From Sabulicella glaciei (GTDB lineage: Bacteria; Pseudomonadota; Alphaproteobacteria; Acetobacterales; Acetobacteraceae): a stretch of 64,000 bases of DNA. Positions 52,021 to 61,744 of the stretch are shown here, one piece after another (position 1 is the stretch's first letter; every line of letters begins with the position of its first letter). A program made the position numbers and the translations under genes. The stretch lies in contig NZ_JAPFQI010000002.1 of assembly GCF_026183895.1 (NCBI RefSeq), positions 186,001-250,000 of the forward strand. The letters are read 5' to 3'. The notes beneath the pieces were generated by a model that saw only the letters and a program-made list of their open reading frames with translations, had not been told where the DNA came from and did no database searches.

Positions 52021-52428
52021 ATGATCCTCGGCATCGGCAACGACCTTTGCGACATCCGCCGCATCGAAACGGTGCTGGAGCGGCATGGCGAGCGCTTCCT
52101 CCAGCGCGTCTTCACGGAAGCCGAGCGCGCCAAGGCGGAGCGGCGGACGGAGCGGGTGCGCGCCGGCACCTACGCCAAGCGCTTCGCGGCGAAGGAAGCG
52201 GCGAGCAAGGCGCTGGGCACCGGCTTCCGCCACGGCATCTTCCACCGCGACCTCGGCGTGGTGAACCTGCCTTCCGGCCAGCCCACCCTGGCCATGACGG
52301 GCGGCGCGGCCGCGCGCCTCGCGGCAATGACGCCGCCGGGGCATCGGGCGGTGGTCCACCTGACCATGACCGACGAATACCCCTATGCCGAGGCCCAGGT
52401 GATCATCGAGGCGGTGCCGCTTCCTTGA
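52021..52428 (+). CDS. acpS: holo-[acyl-carrier-protein] synthase
   Basis: AcpS (135 residues) transfers phosphopantetheine from CoA to ACP. The two signature motifs are [13 protein letters not shown] near the N-terminus (Asp for Mg2+) and [19 protein letters not shown] (Glu, Lys). Length is typical. A longer frame starts at 51955, but the family starts with MILGIGND. The 138 bases before it, after rsh, hold no gene. Confidence 0.96.
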   Translation: MILGIGNDLCDIRRIETVLERHGERFLQRVFTEAERAKAERRTERVRAGTYAKRFAAKEAASKALGTGFRHGIFHRDLGVVNLPSGQPTLAMTGGAAARLAAMTPPGHRAVVHLTMTDEYPYAEAQVIIEAVPLP

Positions 52429-52485
52429 CACCCTGCCGGGCCTCGGCTTGATCGCGGTTGCAACCCCTCCCGAGCCCCCTGCATC

Positions 52486-53241
52486 ATGGCGAAGACCCCA
52501 TCCTTGGCGAAGAAGAAGTCGGGCGGCTGGCTCGAGAGCATCAAGACCATCGTCTATGCGGCGCTGATCGCGATCGGCATCCGCACCGTGGCCTTCGAGC
52601 CGTTCAACATCCCTTCCGGCTCGATGATCCCGACGCTGCTGGTGGGGGACTACCTGTTCGTTTCCAAGTATTCCTACGGCTACTCGCGCCATTCCATGCC
52701 CTTCAGCCCGAACCTGTTCAACGGGCGCATCTGGGGGGCGATGCCGGAGCGCGGCGACGTGGCGGTGTTCAAGCTGCCGCGCGACACGCGCCAGGACTAC
52801 ATCAAGCGCATCATCGGCCTGCCCGGCGACCGGCTGCAGATGCGCGGGGGCGTGCTACACGTGAACGGCCAGGCGGTGCGGCTGGAACGGCTGGGCCCCT
52901 ACGTGGCCGAGGGCGACGGGCCGCGCATCACCGTCCGCCTGCTGCGCGAGTTCCTGCCGGGCGGGCGATCCCACCTCATCATCGAACAGTCGGACGACGC
53001 GCCGCTGGACAACACGCCCGAGTTCACCGTGCCCGAGGGCCATGTCTTCGCCATGGGCGATAACCGCGACAACTCGCTGGACAGCCGCGTGCCCTCCGCC
53101 GTGGGCATGATCCCATGGGAGAATCTTGTGGGCCGGGCCGAATTCATCTTCTTCTCCGTGGATGGCAGCGCCCGCATCTGGGAGGTGTGGAACTGGCCCT
53201 TCGCCGTCCGCTGGACCCGCCTGCTGAGCGCGGTGCGGTGA
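52486..53241 (+). CDS. lepB: signal peptidase I
   Basis: LepB (251 residues) cleaves Sec and Tat signal peptides at the periplasmic face. One N-terminal membrane span (TIVYAALIAIGIRTVAFEPF) is followed by catalytic Ser in NIPSGSMIPTL, Lys in QDYIKRIIGLPGD and the box MGDNRDNSLDSR. A basic N-terminal tail (KTPSLAKKKSGG) precedes the span. It is in the usual position ahead of rnc and overlaps it (GTGA). Confidence 0.97.
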   Translation: MAKTPSLAKKKSGGWLESIKTIVYAALIAIGIRTVAFEPFNIPSGSMIPTLLVGDYLFVSKYSYGYSRHSMPFSPNLFNGRIWGAMPERGDVAVFKLPRDTRQDYIKRIIGLPGDRLQMRGGVLHVNGQAVRLERLGPYVAEGDGPRITVRLLREFLPGGRSHLIIEQSDDAPLDNTPEFTVPEGHVFAMGDNRDNSLDSRVPSAVGMIPWENLVGRAEFIFFSVDGSARIWEVWNWPFAVRWTRLLSAVR

Positions 53242-53903
53242 CGCTCGCGAAAAGGCTCGGCCACGCATTCCGCGACCCGGCGCTGCTGGAGCGCGCGCTC
53301 ACCCACCGTTCCGCCGCCGACCCGCGCAAGCGGATGCTCGACAGCAACGAGCGGCTGGAGTTCCTCGGCGACCGGGTCTTAGGCCTGCTGATCGCCGAAT
53401 GGCTTGTGGAGCGCTTCCCAGAGGAGCGGGAGGGCGACCTGGGCAAGCGCCTTGCCACCCTCTGCTCCCAGGACGTGATCGCCCCCATCGCCGAGCGCAT
53501 GGGCGTGGCCGAGGCGCTGAACGTGCCGCCGGCCGAGGGCCGCACCGGGCTGCGCGCCCGCGCCACCGTGCTGGCCGATGCGCTGGAGGCGGTGCTGGGC
53601 GCCCTGTTCCTGGATGGCGGGCTGGAGCCGGCGCGCGCCGTCGTGCGCCGTGAATGGGCCGAAGCGATCGCGGCCGACCCGCGCCCGCCCGCCTCGGCGA
53701 AGAACCGCCTTCAGGAATGGACGTTGGGCAAGGGGCTGGGCCTGCCGGAATACCGGCTGGCCAGCACGGCGGGGCCGCCCCACGCGCCGGTCTTCGTCGT
53801 CAGCGTGCGCGCCGCGGGGCGTGAGGCGGAGGGGATGGGCGAAAGCAAGCGCGCCGCGGAGTCCGCGGCCGCCGAGAACTGGCTGAAGGGACTGGACGGA
53901 TGA
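53238..53903 (+). CDS. rnc: ribonuclease III
   Basis: RNase III (221 residues) cuts double-stranded RNA, including rRNA precursors. The signature NERLEFLGDRVLGLLIAEW holds catalytic Glu and Asp; a second pair lies in ADALEAVLGALFLDGG. The C-terminal double-stranded RNA-binding domain ends ESKRAAESAAAENWL. It starts at GTG 53238 in a GTGA overlap with lepB, which decides the start; its own stop overlaps era (ATGA). Confidence 0.96.
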   Translation: MTLAKRLGHAFRDPALLERALTHRSAADPRKRMLDSNERLEFLGDRVLGLLIAEWLVERFPEEREGDLGKRLATLCSQDVIAPIAERMGVAEALNVPPAEGRTGLRARATVLADALEAVLGALFLDGGLEPARAVVRREWAEAIAADPRPPASAKNRLQEWTLGKGLGLPEYRLASTAGPPHAPVFVVSVRAAGREAEGMGESKRAAESAAAENWLKGLDG

Positions 53904-54823
53904 GCGGGCAAGGCGAGGGCGAGGCTCAGCGGCGCTGCGGCTTCGTCGCCATCCTGGGCGCGCCCAATGCGGGCAAGTCGACGCTGGTGAACGCGCTGGC
54001 GGGCACCAAGGTCTCCATCGTCTCGCCCAAGCCGCAGACGACGCGCTTCCGCATCCGCGCTGTGCTGATGGAAGGCGAGGCGCAGATCGTGCTGGTGGAC
54101 ACGCCCGGCATCTTCGCGCCGCGCCGCCGCCTGGACCGCGCCATGGTCAGCGCCGCCTGGGGGGGCGCGCAGGATGCCGACTTCGCCCTGCTGGTGGTGG
54201 ACGCCAAGTCCGGCCTGACCGAGCCGGTGCGCGCGATCATCGAGAAGCTGCGCTCCGTGCAGGGACAGCGGCCGATCTGGCTGGCGCTGAACAAGGTGGA
54301 CCTGATCCCGCGCGAGACCCTGCTGCCGCTCGCGGCAGAGCTTCACGGGCTGCTGGACTTCGCGGAGTCCTTCATGATCAGCGCCTCCAAGTCGCAGGGG
54401 CTGGACCGGCTGCGGGAGAAGCTGGCCGCCGTCATGCCCCCCGGCCCCTGGATGTTCCCCGAGGACGAGCTGTCCGACCTGCCCAACCGCATGCTGGCCG
54501 CCGAGGTGGTGCGCGAGCAGATCCTGCGCCAGACCCACGAGGAAGTCCCCCACCACGCCACGGTCGAGACGGAGACGTGGACGGAACGCGAGGACGGTTC
54601 GGCCCGGGTGGACTGCACCATCTATGTCGGCCGCGCCGGGCAGAAGGCCATCATCATCGGCGAGAAGGGCGCGCGCATCCGCGAGATCGGCCGTCGCGCC
54701 CGGCTGGAGCTGACGGAGCTGCTGGAACGCCCTATCCACCTGTTCCTGAACGTCAAGGAACGGCCGGGCTGGGACGAGGAGCGCTCGCGCCTCCGCGCCC
54801 TGGGCCTGGAAGACGAGGGGTGA
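53900..54823 (+). CDS. era: GTPase Era
   Basis: Era (307 residues) binds 16S rRNA and supports 30S assembly. G motifs: G1 GAPNAGKST, G2 around PQTTRFR, G3 DTPGIF, G4 NKVD, G5 SASK. The C-terminal KH domain contains IIIGEKGARIREIGRRAR. The ATG overlaps the rnc stop. Length and order are normal. Confidence 0.97.
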   Translation: MSGQGEGEAQRRCGFVAILGAPNAGKSTLVNALAGTKVSIVSPKPQTTRFRIRAVLMEGEAQIVLVDTPGIFAPRRRLDRAMVSAAWGGAQDADFALLVVDAKSGLTEPVRAIIEKLRSVQGQRPIWLALNKVDLIPRETLLPLAAELHGLLDFAESFMISASKSQGLDRLREKLAAVMPPGPWMFPEDELSDLPNRMLAAEVVREQILRQTHEEVPHHATVETETWTEREDGSARVDCTIYVGRAGQKAIIIGEKGARIREIGRRARLELTELLERPIHLFLNVKERPGWDEERSRLRALGLEDEG

Positions 54824-54836
54824 GGACGCCCCGCCC

Positions 54837-55589
54837 GTGACCGTGGAATGGTCCGCCCCGGCGATCGTGCTTTCGGCGCGCCCGCATGGCGAGGCGGACC
54901 TCCATCTGGCGCTGCTGACCGAGGCGCACGGCAAGCATCCTGGACTGGCGCGCGGCGGCCAGTCCCGCCGGCAGGTGGCGCTGTGGCAGGCCGGCAACCT
55001 GGTCGAGGCACGGTGGATCGCCCGCCTCGCCGAGCAGCTAGGCTCCTACACGGCCGAGCCGGTCCACGCCGCCGCCGCCCATGCGCTGGATGACCCGCTG
55101 GCCCTGGCCGTCCTGTCCTCCGGCTGCGCCATGGCCGATGCCGCCCTGCCGGAGCGGGAGCCGCACCCGGCCGTGTTCCGCGGCCTCGTGGAGGTGATCC
55201 GCGCCCTGGCCCGGGGCGGGGAGGCCGGCGTCGCCCCCTATGTGCGTTGGGAGGCGCTTTTGCTGGCGGAGCTGGGCTATGGGCTGGACCTCGCCGCCTG
55301 CGCCGCGACCGGAAAGCGGGAGGGGCTGCGCTTCGTGTCGCCCAAGTCGGGACGGGCGGTGTCGGAGGAGGCGGGCGCCCCCTATGCCGACCGGCTCTTT
55401 CCCCTGCCGCCCTTCCTGCTGGACCCCGCCGTGCCGGGCGACCCGGCGCAGTGGGAGCAGGGGCTTGCCATCACTGGACACTTCCTGTCCCGCGACGCCT
55501 TCGGCCAGCAGCACCGCCCCCTTCCACCGGCGCGCGAAAGGCTGCAAGACCGCGTGACGGCCCTGGCATTGGCGGCCGTTCGCGACTAA
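54837..55589 (+). CDS. recO: DNA repair protein RecO
   Basis: RecO (250 residues, GTG start) works with RecR and RecF in gap repair and RecA loading. It has the N-terminal OB-fold (WSAPAIVLSARPHGEADLHLALLTEAHG and GGQSRRQVALWQAGNLVEARW) and a C-terminal helical zinc-like domain. As in other alphaproteobacteria, the expected zinc-finger cysteines are poorly conserved (CAATGKREGLRFVSPKSGRAVSEE). It follows era by 13 bases. Confidence 0.94.
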   Translation: MTVEWSAPAIVLSARPHGEADLHLALLTEAHGKHPGLARGGQSRRQVALWQAGNLVEARWIARLAEQLGSYTAEPVHAAAAHALDDPLALAVLSSGCAMADAALPEREPHPAVFRGLVEVIRALARGGEAGVAPYVRWEALLLAELGYGLDLAACAATGKREGLRFVSPKSGRAVSEEAGAPYADRLFPLPPFLLDPAVPGDPAQWEQGLAITGHFLSRDAFGQQHRPLPPARERLQDRVTALALAAVRD

Positions 55590-55619
55590 ATCAAGTTCGA
55601 GAGAACGAAACGCGAATAC

Positions 55620-57851
55620 ATGCCCGACGATGTGATCCTGAAGGATGGCGGCGCGATCCGCGAAACGCCCCTGAGCGACGCGCTCAGCGAGCGCTACCTA
55701 GCCTATGCCATGAGCACCATCATGGCGCGCTCCCTGCCCGATGTGCGGGACGGGCTGAAGCCGGTGCATCGCCGCCTGCTCTGGGCCATGCACCAGCTGA
55801 AGCTGGACCCGGCGAGCGGCTTCAAGAAATGCGCCCGCGTCGTCGGCGACGTGATCGGCAAGTACCACCCACACGGCGACGCAGCGGTGTACGAGGCGCT
55901 GGTCCGGCTCGCGCAGGATTTCGCCGCGCGCTACCCCCTCGTCGAGGGCCAGGGGAACTTCGGCAACATCGACGGCGATAATGCCGCCGCCATGCGCTAC
56001 ACCGAGGCACGGCTGACCGAGGTGGCGCAGGCCCTCCTGTCCCAGATCGACGAGGACACGGTCGATTTCCGCACCACCTACGATGGCGAGGACAAGGAGC
56101 CCGTCGTTCTCCCCGCCGCCTTCCCGAACCTGCTGGCCAACGGCGCCAACGGCATCGCGGTCGGTATGGCCACCTCCATCCCGCCGCACAATGCGGGCGA
56201 GCTTTGCTCTGCCGCCCTGGCGCTGATCGCCAACCCCAAGGCCACGACGGCGGAGCTGCTCCAGCACCTGCCGGGGCCGGATTTCCCGACCGGCGGCGTG
56301 CTGGTGGAATCCGCCGAAAGCATCGCCGAGGCCTATGAGACGGGCCGTGGCGGCTTCCGCCTGCGCGCGCGCTGGGAGGTGGAGAAGCAGAAGAACGGCA
56401 CCTGGAACGTCGTCGTCACCGAGATCCCGTACCAGGTCGCCAAGTCGCGCCTGATCGAGCAGATCGCGCAGCTGCTGGAGGAAAAGAAGCTCCCGCTGCT
56501 CGGCGACGTGCGCGACGAGAGTACGGACAAGGTGCGCCTCGTGCTGGAGCCAAAGTCCCGCACCGTCGAGCCGGCCGTGCTGATGGAGACGATGTTTCGC
56601 GCCACCGCGCTGGAATCGCGCATCCCGCTCAACATGAACGTGCTGGATGCCAGCCGCACCCCGCGCGTCATGGGGCTGCGCGACGTGCTGCGCGCCTGGC
56701 TGGACTACCGGCACGAGGTGCTGCAGCGCCGCACCAGCCATCGCCTCGCCGCCATCGCGCGGCGGCTGGAGGTGCTGGACGGCTACCTGATCGCCTACCT
56801 TAACCTGGACGAGGTGATCCGCATCATCCGCACGGAGGACGAGCCGAAGGCGAAGCTGATGGCCGCCTTCGGCCTGTCGGACATCCAGGCCGAGGCCATC
56901 CTCAACATGCGGCTGCGGGCGCTGCGCAAGCTGGAGGAGATGGAGATCCGCCGCGAGCACGACCGCCTTTCCAAGGAGCAGAAGGGCCTCCAGGCCCTCA
57001 TGGCCTCCGAGACGCGGCGCTGGACGGCGATCGGCAAGGAGATCGAGGAGACTCGCAAGAAGTTCGGCTCCGGCGCGCTGGGCGACCGCCGCACCCTGGC
57101 GGGCAGCGCCATGCCGGCGGTGACGGTGGATGAGAGCGCCTTCATCGAGAAGGAGCCACTCACCGTCATCCTGTCGGAGAAGGGCTGGATCCGCGCCTTC
57201 AAGGGCCACCTGCCGGAGGAGCAGGAGGTGAAGTTCAAGGAGGGCGACGGCCCGGCCTTCCGCCTCCATTGCATGAGCACCGACCGGCTCGTCGCCTTCG
57301 CCTCCAACGGCAAGGCCTACACGGTGAAGGCAGAGGCGCTGCCGCGCGGCCGCGGCGACGGCCAGCCGCTGCGCCTGATGGTGGAGCTGCCGAACGAGGA
57401 GGCGATCCTGACGCTGATCGTGCCGGAGGAGGGCGCGCGCTACCTCGTCGCCGGCAGCGACGGCAAGGGCTTCCTGGTCGAGGCGACCGAGCTGATGGCG
57501 GAAAAGCGCACGGGCAAGCAGGTGCTGGTTTCCGAGGCCCCTTCTCGCGCCGTGCTGTGCTGCCGCGCCGAGGGCGACACGGTCGCGGTGCTGGGCGACA
57601 ACCGCAAGCTCCTGCTCTTCCCGATGGAGCAGTTGCCGGTGATGACGCGCGGCCGCGGCGTGCAGCTGCAATCCTACAAGGATGGCGGCCTCGCCGACGC
57701 CAAGGTCTTCACCCGGAAGGAGGGGCTGACCTGGAAGCTCGGCGAGCGGACCCGCACCGAGACCGACCTCGCCACTTGGCGCGGCCAGCGTGCTGGGGCA
57801 GGGAAGATGGTGCCGAACGGCTTTCCAAGGTCCAACAGCTTCGGGGAGTGA
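55620..57851 (+). CDS. parC: DNA topoisomerase IV subunit A
   Basis: ParC (743 residues) separates replicated chromosomes with ParE. It has the GyrA/ParC breakage-reunion core with active Tyr127 in [11 protein letters not shown], and the quinolone region [16 protein letters not shown]. The position equivalent to E. coli Ser80 is Ala88 here. The C-terminal domain is short with imperfect beta-pinwheel blades (GWIRAFKGH), distinguishing ParC from GyrA. Alphaproteobacteria commonly carry parC next to recO. A small exported protein gene follows after two bases. Confidence 0.95.
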   Translation: MPDDVILKDGGAIRETPLSDALSERYLAYAMSTIMARSLPDVRDGLKPVHRRLLWAMHQLKLDPASGFKKCARVVGDVIGKYHPHGDAAVYEALVRLAQDFAARYPLVEGQGNFGNIDGDNAAAMRYTEARLTEVAQALLSQIDEDTVDFRTTYDGEDKEPVVLPAAFPNLLANGANGIAVGMATSIPPHNAGELCSAALALIANPKATTAELLQHLPGPDFPTGGVLVESAESIAEAYETGRGGFRLRARWEVEKQKNGTWNVVVTEIPYQVAKSRLIEQIAQLLEEKKLPLLGDVRDESTDKVRLVLEPKSRTVEPAVLMETMFRATALESRIPLNMNVLDASRTPRVMGLRDVLRAWLDYRHEVLQRRTSHRLAAIARRLEVLDGYLIAYLNLDEVIRIIRTEDEPKAKLMAAFGLSDIQAEAILNMRLRALRKLEEMEIRREHDRLSKEQKGLQALMASETRRWTAIGKEIEETRKKFGSGALGDRRTLAGSAMPAVTVDESAFIEKEPLTVILSEKGWIRAFKGHLPEEQEVKFKEGDGPAFRLHCMSTDRLVAFASNGKAYTVKAEALPRGRGDGQPLRLMVELPNEEAILTLIVPEEGARYLVAGSDGKGFLVEATELMAEKRTGKQVLVSEAPSRAVLCCRAEGDTVAVLGDNRKLLLFPMEQLPVMTRGRGVQLQSYKDGGLADAKVFTRKEGLTWKLGERTRTETDLATWRGQRAGAGKMVPNGFPRSNSFGE

Positions 57852-57853
57852 CG

Positions 57854-58237
57854 ATGCGTCTGCCGCTGCTCATCCTGCCTTTCCTTCTCCTCGCCCCTGG
57901 GGTGGAGGCGCAGCGCGGCGGCCCGCATGACGGTTTCTACGAAGGGACGCGCTTCCAGGAGTGCGGACGCGCCGGCGGGCGCGTCTGGCAGGCGCGGGTG
58001 GTGGGCGAGGTGCGCTTCGGCCGCATCACCATTCCCGGCCTGCCGGGCGACCCGCCGCTGGAAGGCGAGATCGGCCCGGACGGCAAGGTGGCGCTGCCCG
58101 GCTTCGGCCTGTTCCGCGCCGGGGAGGGGCAGATCCTTGAAGGGGCGAACAACGCCCGCCGCTTCGTGAGCCGGCATTCCGGGCGCGGCCAGTGCCGCAT
58201 CGTGCACGAGATGCTGCGCCAGCCCTCAGGCCGCTGA
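57854..58237 (+). CDS. small secreted protein of unknown function
   Basis: This encodes 127 residues with a signal peptide (RLPLLILPFLLLAPGVEA) and a mature part of about 108 residues with two Cys (FQECGRAGG and GQCRIVHEM) that may pair. The sequence has a strand-rich RVWQARVVGEVRFGRITIPGLPGDPPLEGEI pattern suggesting a small beta domain. No family recognised. It is co-directional with parC and ends twelve bases inside the convergent permease gene. Confidence 0.68.
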   Translation: MRLPLLILPFLLLAPGVEAQRGGPHDGFYEGTRFQECGRAGGRVWQARVVGEVRFGRITIPGLPGDPPLEGEIGPDGKVALPGFGLFRAGEGQILEGANNARRFVSRHSGRGQCRIVHEMLRQPSGR

Positions 58238-60148
58238 CTTCTTCGCCTCCACCGATTTCCGCGCCTCGTCGAGGCAGGTTTCCACCGCGTCGCTCAGCGT
58301 CGTGACGTAGCGGTCCGCCCCTACGGCGATCTGCAGCTGGCGGTCCGTGAGGATTGCGTCCTCGGCGGGCCAGAGCCCGACCAGGATGGGTGCGCCCTTG
58401 GGCAGCCGCGCGCGGAGGCGGCGCAGCAGAAGCCGCAGGTGCGCCGGGTTCCCGCTGATGTCGAGATAGGAGATGCACACCATCGCGACTCCCTCCGTGT
58501 CGAGGGAGCGGATGGCGGCACGGCCCGCACGCTCGTGCGGCAGCAGCCGCGCCCCCAGCCCATGCTTGCCGAGAAGCTGCGTCAGCATCGCTGCCGCCGC
58601 CTCGTCCAGCGGGCCGCGCCCCGCGATGCACAGCACCGGCGCCTCGCCCTGCCAGCGCGGCGGCAGCGCCTCGCGCGGCGGCGCCTGGCCGGGCGGGGGG
58701 CGGGGCGCCACCTCGTCGGTTGCCGGGTCGCCTTCCTTGGCGGGCGGGGCCTCGCGCGGCACGTCTTCCTGGTCCGACAGCGCCTCGACGAGGTCCAGCA
58801 TCGTCTCCTTCACTCCCTCCAGCCGGGGGCCGGACAGGATGCCGCGCTTCGCGTCGGCGGCGGCGAGCTGAAGGCCCTTCAGCGCCACCTCGTCGTAGTA
58901 GGAGATCAGCGAGCGCTCCTTCAGGATGCGCTCCGCGTGGTCCTGCGCCTCGTCCGGGTCGCGGGCCAGCATGCGCTGGTAGAAATTCTCCGAGGGCGTC
59001 AGCGCCGGGCGGTCGGCGAGCATGACGCCGAGGAACTCCAGCCGCTCGATGTGTCGTCCCAGCACAGCGAGGCACACGGTGAGCGGCGTGGCCAGGAGCA
59101 GGCCCGGCGCGCCCCAGAGCCAGGTCCAGAAGATCGCTGCCACGACGACGGAAAGCGGCGACAGGCCGGTGCTCTGCCCGAAGGCGAGCGGCTCCACCAC
59201 CTGCCCCATCAGCCCTTCGCCGACCACGAAGAAGGCCGTGGTCCAGAGCGCCATGGTCCAGCCCGGGTCCACCGCGGCGGCCAGCACGATGGGCGGGATG
59301 GCGGCGATGGGCGTGCCGATGAAGGGCACGAAGCGCATCAACCCCGCCAGGATCCCCCAGAGCGCGGCGCCAGGCACGCCGATCATCAGCAGCACCCCTG
59401 TGGTGACGATGCCGTACGCGGTGTTGATGCCGAGCTGGGTGAGAAAGTAGCGCGACAGGCGTCGTGCCGCGTCGTCGAGCGCGACCGTGGTGCGGTGGAG
59501 GTCGCGCGAGCCGAACAGGCGGATCAGCCGGTCGCGCAGATCCTGCCGCTGCAGCAGCGCGAACACCGCCACCACGAAGACGATGAAGGTGGTGGCGAGC
59601 GGCCCCAGCGCGGGCATCAGCACGCGCTCGGCCACCTGGATCGGGCTGGGCATGGGCGGGCGGACCTCCACCGGCACCGGGCGCTCGCCGCTGGCGGTGG
59701 GGGCCGGAGGTTCGGAGCTTGTGGCCTCCTCCATCCCGCGCCCGAACTGCTCCAGCACGCTGGTCAGGCGCCCCACGGTGAGGTCACGCGCCGCCGACAG
59801 CTTTTCCTGCATCGTCGCCTGGTAGCGCGGCAGGTCCTGCGCGAGGTTGCCGACCTGCGAGGCGATCACCGTTCCCAGCGCCAGGATCAGGCACAGGGCG
59901 AGCAGGGCTGCCAGCAACGCGCCGCCGGTGCGCCCGAGGCCTATGCGCCGCAGCAACTCGGCGAGCGGAACCAGCACGAAGGACAGCAACAGGGCAAGGG
60001 TGATGGGAATCAGGACATCCCGCGCCAGCGCCAGCCCCGCCACGACCACGACGCCGATGGCGAGCGACAGGAGGCTGGTCAGGCTCGGCGCCTCCGCCTG
60101 GACGACGTGCCCTTGCTGTGGCTGCTGCTGCGCTTCGGGTGAGGGCAT
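58226..60148 (-). CDS. AI-2E-family permease with an extra C-terminal domain
   Basis: This encodes 640 residues. Residues to about 390 form the AI-2E/PerM membrane domain with eight predicted spans: LPLAELLRRIGLGRTGGAL, then a periplasmic region, then IGTPIAAIPPIVLAAAV and PLAFGQSTGLSPLSVVVAAIFWTWLWG. After this comes a helical linker (DEAQDHAERILKERSLISYYDEVALKGLQL), a Pro-rich stretch (about 470-505) and a C-terminal domain of about 125 residues with PVLCIAGRGPLDEAAAAMLTQLL and VAMVCISYLDISGNPAH. The latter resembles a Rossmann-like B12-binding fold without the DxHxxG motif, so cofactor binding is doubtful. The substrate of the permease is unknown. It is convergent with the secreted protein. 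Confidence 0.85.
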   Translation of the reverse strand: MPSPEAQQQPQQGHVVQAEAPSLTSLLSLAIGVVVVAGLALARDVLIPITLALLLSFVLVPLAELLRRIGLGRTGGALLAALLALCLILALGTVIASQVGNLAQDLPRYQATMQEKLSAARDLTVGRLTSVLEQFGRGMEEATSSEPPAPTASGERPVPVEVRPPMPSPIQVAERVLMPALGPLATTFIVFVVAVFALLQRQDLRDRLIRLFGSRDLHRTTVALDDAARRLSRYFLTQLGINTAYGIVTTGVLLMIGVPGAALWGILAGLMRFVPFIGTPIAAIPPIVLAAAVDPGWTMALWTTAFFVVGEGLMGQVVEPLAFGQSTGLSPLSVVVAAIFWTWLWGAPGLLLATPLTVCLAVLGRHIERLEFLGVMLADRPALTPSENFYQRMLARDPDEAQDHAERILKERSLISYYDEVALKGLQLAAADAKRGILSGPRLEGVKETMLDLVEALSDQEDVPREAPPAKEGDPATDEVAPRPPPGQAPPREALPPRWQGEAPVLCIAGRGPLDEAAAAMLTQLLGKHGLGARLLPHERAGRAAIRSLDTEGVAMVCISYLDISGNPAHLRLLLRRLRARLPKGAPILVGLWPAEDAILTDRQLQIAVGADRYVTTLSDAVETCLDEARKSVEAKKSAA

Positions 60149-60223
60149 GGACGACGGGCCTCCGGCAGTGGGGTGGCCTTGCGGCCCTCGGGGGCAACGT
60201 GCGGCGCCGGGCTTCGATGCGTG

Positions 60224-61186
60224 TTAGCCTGCTTCGCGCAGGAAGTCCCGGATGATGTCGTCGAGCGTCTCGGCGCCCGGCAGCCCGAGCCGCGTGGCGG
60301 CCGCCGACTGGAAGCGGCGCGGCCACCCATCCACCACCGCCTGCAGCGCCGGATCGGGCGCCCAGGCAACGCGACCAAGCGTGCGGCCCGCCGCGTGGCG
60401 GGGCAGGGCCTCGGCCATCTCCGCCGGCGTAGCCGTGAGCGCGGGGAGATTGATCGCCCGCGTCGGCCCCAGCGCCGCGCCGGGCAGGTCGTGCAGGGTG
60501 CGCAGCGCCTGGGCCACGCGGCGGGCGGAGGCGAGGGGCAGGGGCGTGTCCGGCCGCAGCGGGCAGGCCACGTCACGGCCCAGCAGCGGCTCCCGCAGGA
60601 TGGCGGCGACGCGGTCCGACACGGAGGGGCTGGGCGCGCCCGGCCGGACCACCACGATGGGCAGGCGGAGCGAGCGCGCATCCACCGCGCCGCGCCGGGC
60701 GTGGTCGGCCAGCAGCAGCTCCGCCACCGCCTTCTGCGTGCCGTAGGAGGTTTGCGGCAGGCGCGGCGTGTCGTCCTCGACCACCGGCGGCAGTGCCCCG
60801 CCAAAGGCCGCGATGGAACTCGCGAAGACGAGGCGCGCGGTGCGGCCTTGGCCCCGGCAGCGCTCCAGCAGTCCCAGCAGAGCGAGCAGGTTCACGGAAA
60901 GCCCGTGGCCCAGATCGGCCTCCGCCGCGCCGGTGAGGCTGGCGGCAAGGTGGAAGACGCTGTCGAAGCCCTGCGCGCCGAACAGCGCCTCCAGCAGCGC
61001 CGGGTCGCGCAGATCGCCCGAACAGGCGGCGACCGGCACGGGCGATCCCTGCGGCGCCCCGGGCGCCTGGAGGTCCGTCAGGACGATCTCCCGCAAGGGG
61101 ACGCCGCCGAGCGTGCCGGACTCCAGCAGCGCGCCCGCGAGGTGGCGACCGATGAACCCCGCCGCGCCCGTCACCAGGACCCGCAT
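60224..61186 (-). CDS. NAD-dependent epimerase/dehydratase, DenD-like
   Basis: This extended SDR of 320 residues has the Rossmann VLVTGAAGFIGRHLAGALLESG and the catalytic YxxxK in TSYGTQKAVAELLLADH, plus an upstream LVFASSIAAFG. Its overall sequence resembles D-erythronate dehydrogenase (DenD), which makes 2-oxo-tetronate for four-carbon acid catabolism. The denD partners are not visible nearby, so the substrate is uncertain. Divergent from the flavodoxin-like gene with 66 bases between starts. Confidence 0.82.
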   Translation of the reverse strand: MRVLVTGAAGFIGRHLAGALLESGTLGGVPLREIVLTDLQAPGAPQGSPVPVAACSGDLRDPALLEALFGAQGFDSVFHLAASLTGAAEADLGHGLSVNLLALLGLLERCRGQGRTARLVFASSIAAFGGALPPVVEDDTPRLPQTSYGTQKAVAELLLADHARRGAVDARSLRLPIVVVRPGAPSPSVSDRVAAILREPLLGRDVACPLRPDTPLPLASARRVAQALRTLHDLPGAALGPTRAINLPALTATPAEMAEALPRHAAGRTLGRVAWAPDPALQAVVDGWPRRFQSAAATRLGLPGAETLDDIIRDFLREAG

Positions 61187-61252
61187 CCCGCCTCCATTCC
61201 CTTGCCGTGCCCGAGGCTAGACGCGGGCCGCGCGGGCGGGCAACCGCACCGC

Positions 61253-61744
61253 ATGAAGACGCTGCTGATCGTGTTCCATTCCGCAACGGGCGGCACGCAG
61301 GCGATGGCGGAGGCCGCCGCGCACGGCGCGGGGCGCGAGGAGGGGATTCGCGTGCGGCTGCTCCGCGCGCCGGAGGCGGGGCCGGAGGACGTGCTGGCGG
61401 CGGATGGATTCCTGTTCGCCACGCCCGAGATGCTCGGCAACATGGCCGGGCTGATGAAGGATTTCTTCGACCGCTGCTTCTACCCGGCGCTGGAGCGGCT
61501 GAATGGCCGCCCCTACGCCACGCTGATCTGCGCGGGCAGCGACGGCACCGGCGCCGCGCGGCAGGTGGCGCGCATCGCCACGGGCTGGCGGCTCCGCGAG
61601 GTGGCAGAGCCGCTGATCACCTGCGTCCACGCCCAGACGCCGGAGCGGATCGGGGCGCCGAAGACGCTCGGCGCCGAGGATCTGACGCGCTGCGAGGAGG
61701 CCGGCGCCGCCCTGGCGGCGGGGCTGGCGATGGGCGTGTTCTGA
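61253..61744 (+). CDS. flavodoxin-like (NADPH-dependent FMN reductase fold) protein
   Basis: This 163-residue protein has a flavodoxin fold. The FMN phosphate loop is LLIVFHSATGGTQAMAEAAAHG. The second contact region is LFATPEMLGNMAGLMKDFFDRCFY, followed by PYATLICAGSDGTGAARQV. It is cytoplasmic and probably FMN-binding. Redox partner is not known. The stop sits immediately before the convergent VOC gene. Confidence 0.85.
   Translation: MKTLLIVFHSATGGTQAMAEAAAHGAGREEGIRVRLLRAPEAGPEDVLAADGFLFATPEMLGNMAGLMKDFFDRCFYPALERLNGRPYATLICAGSDGTGAARQVARIATGWRLREVAEPLITCVHAQTPERIGAPKTLGAEDLTRCEEAGAALAAGLAMGVF

Noticed and set aside
55698-57671. 657-codon frame antisense to parC
   Set aside because: Composition typical of reverse reading of GC-rich codons; parC is complete on the other strand.
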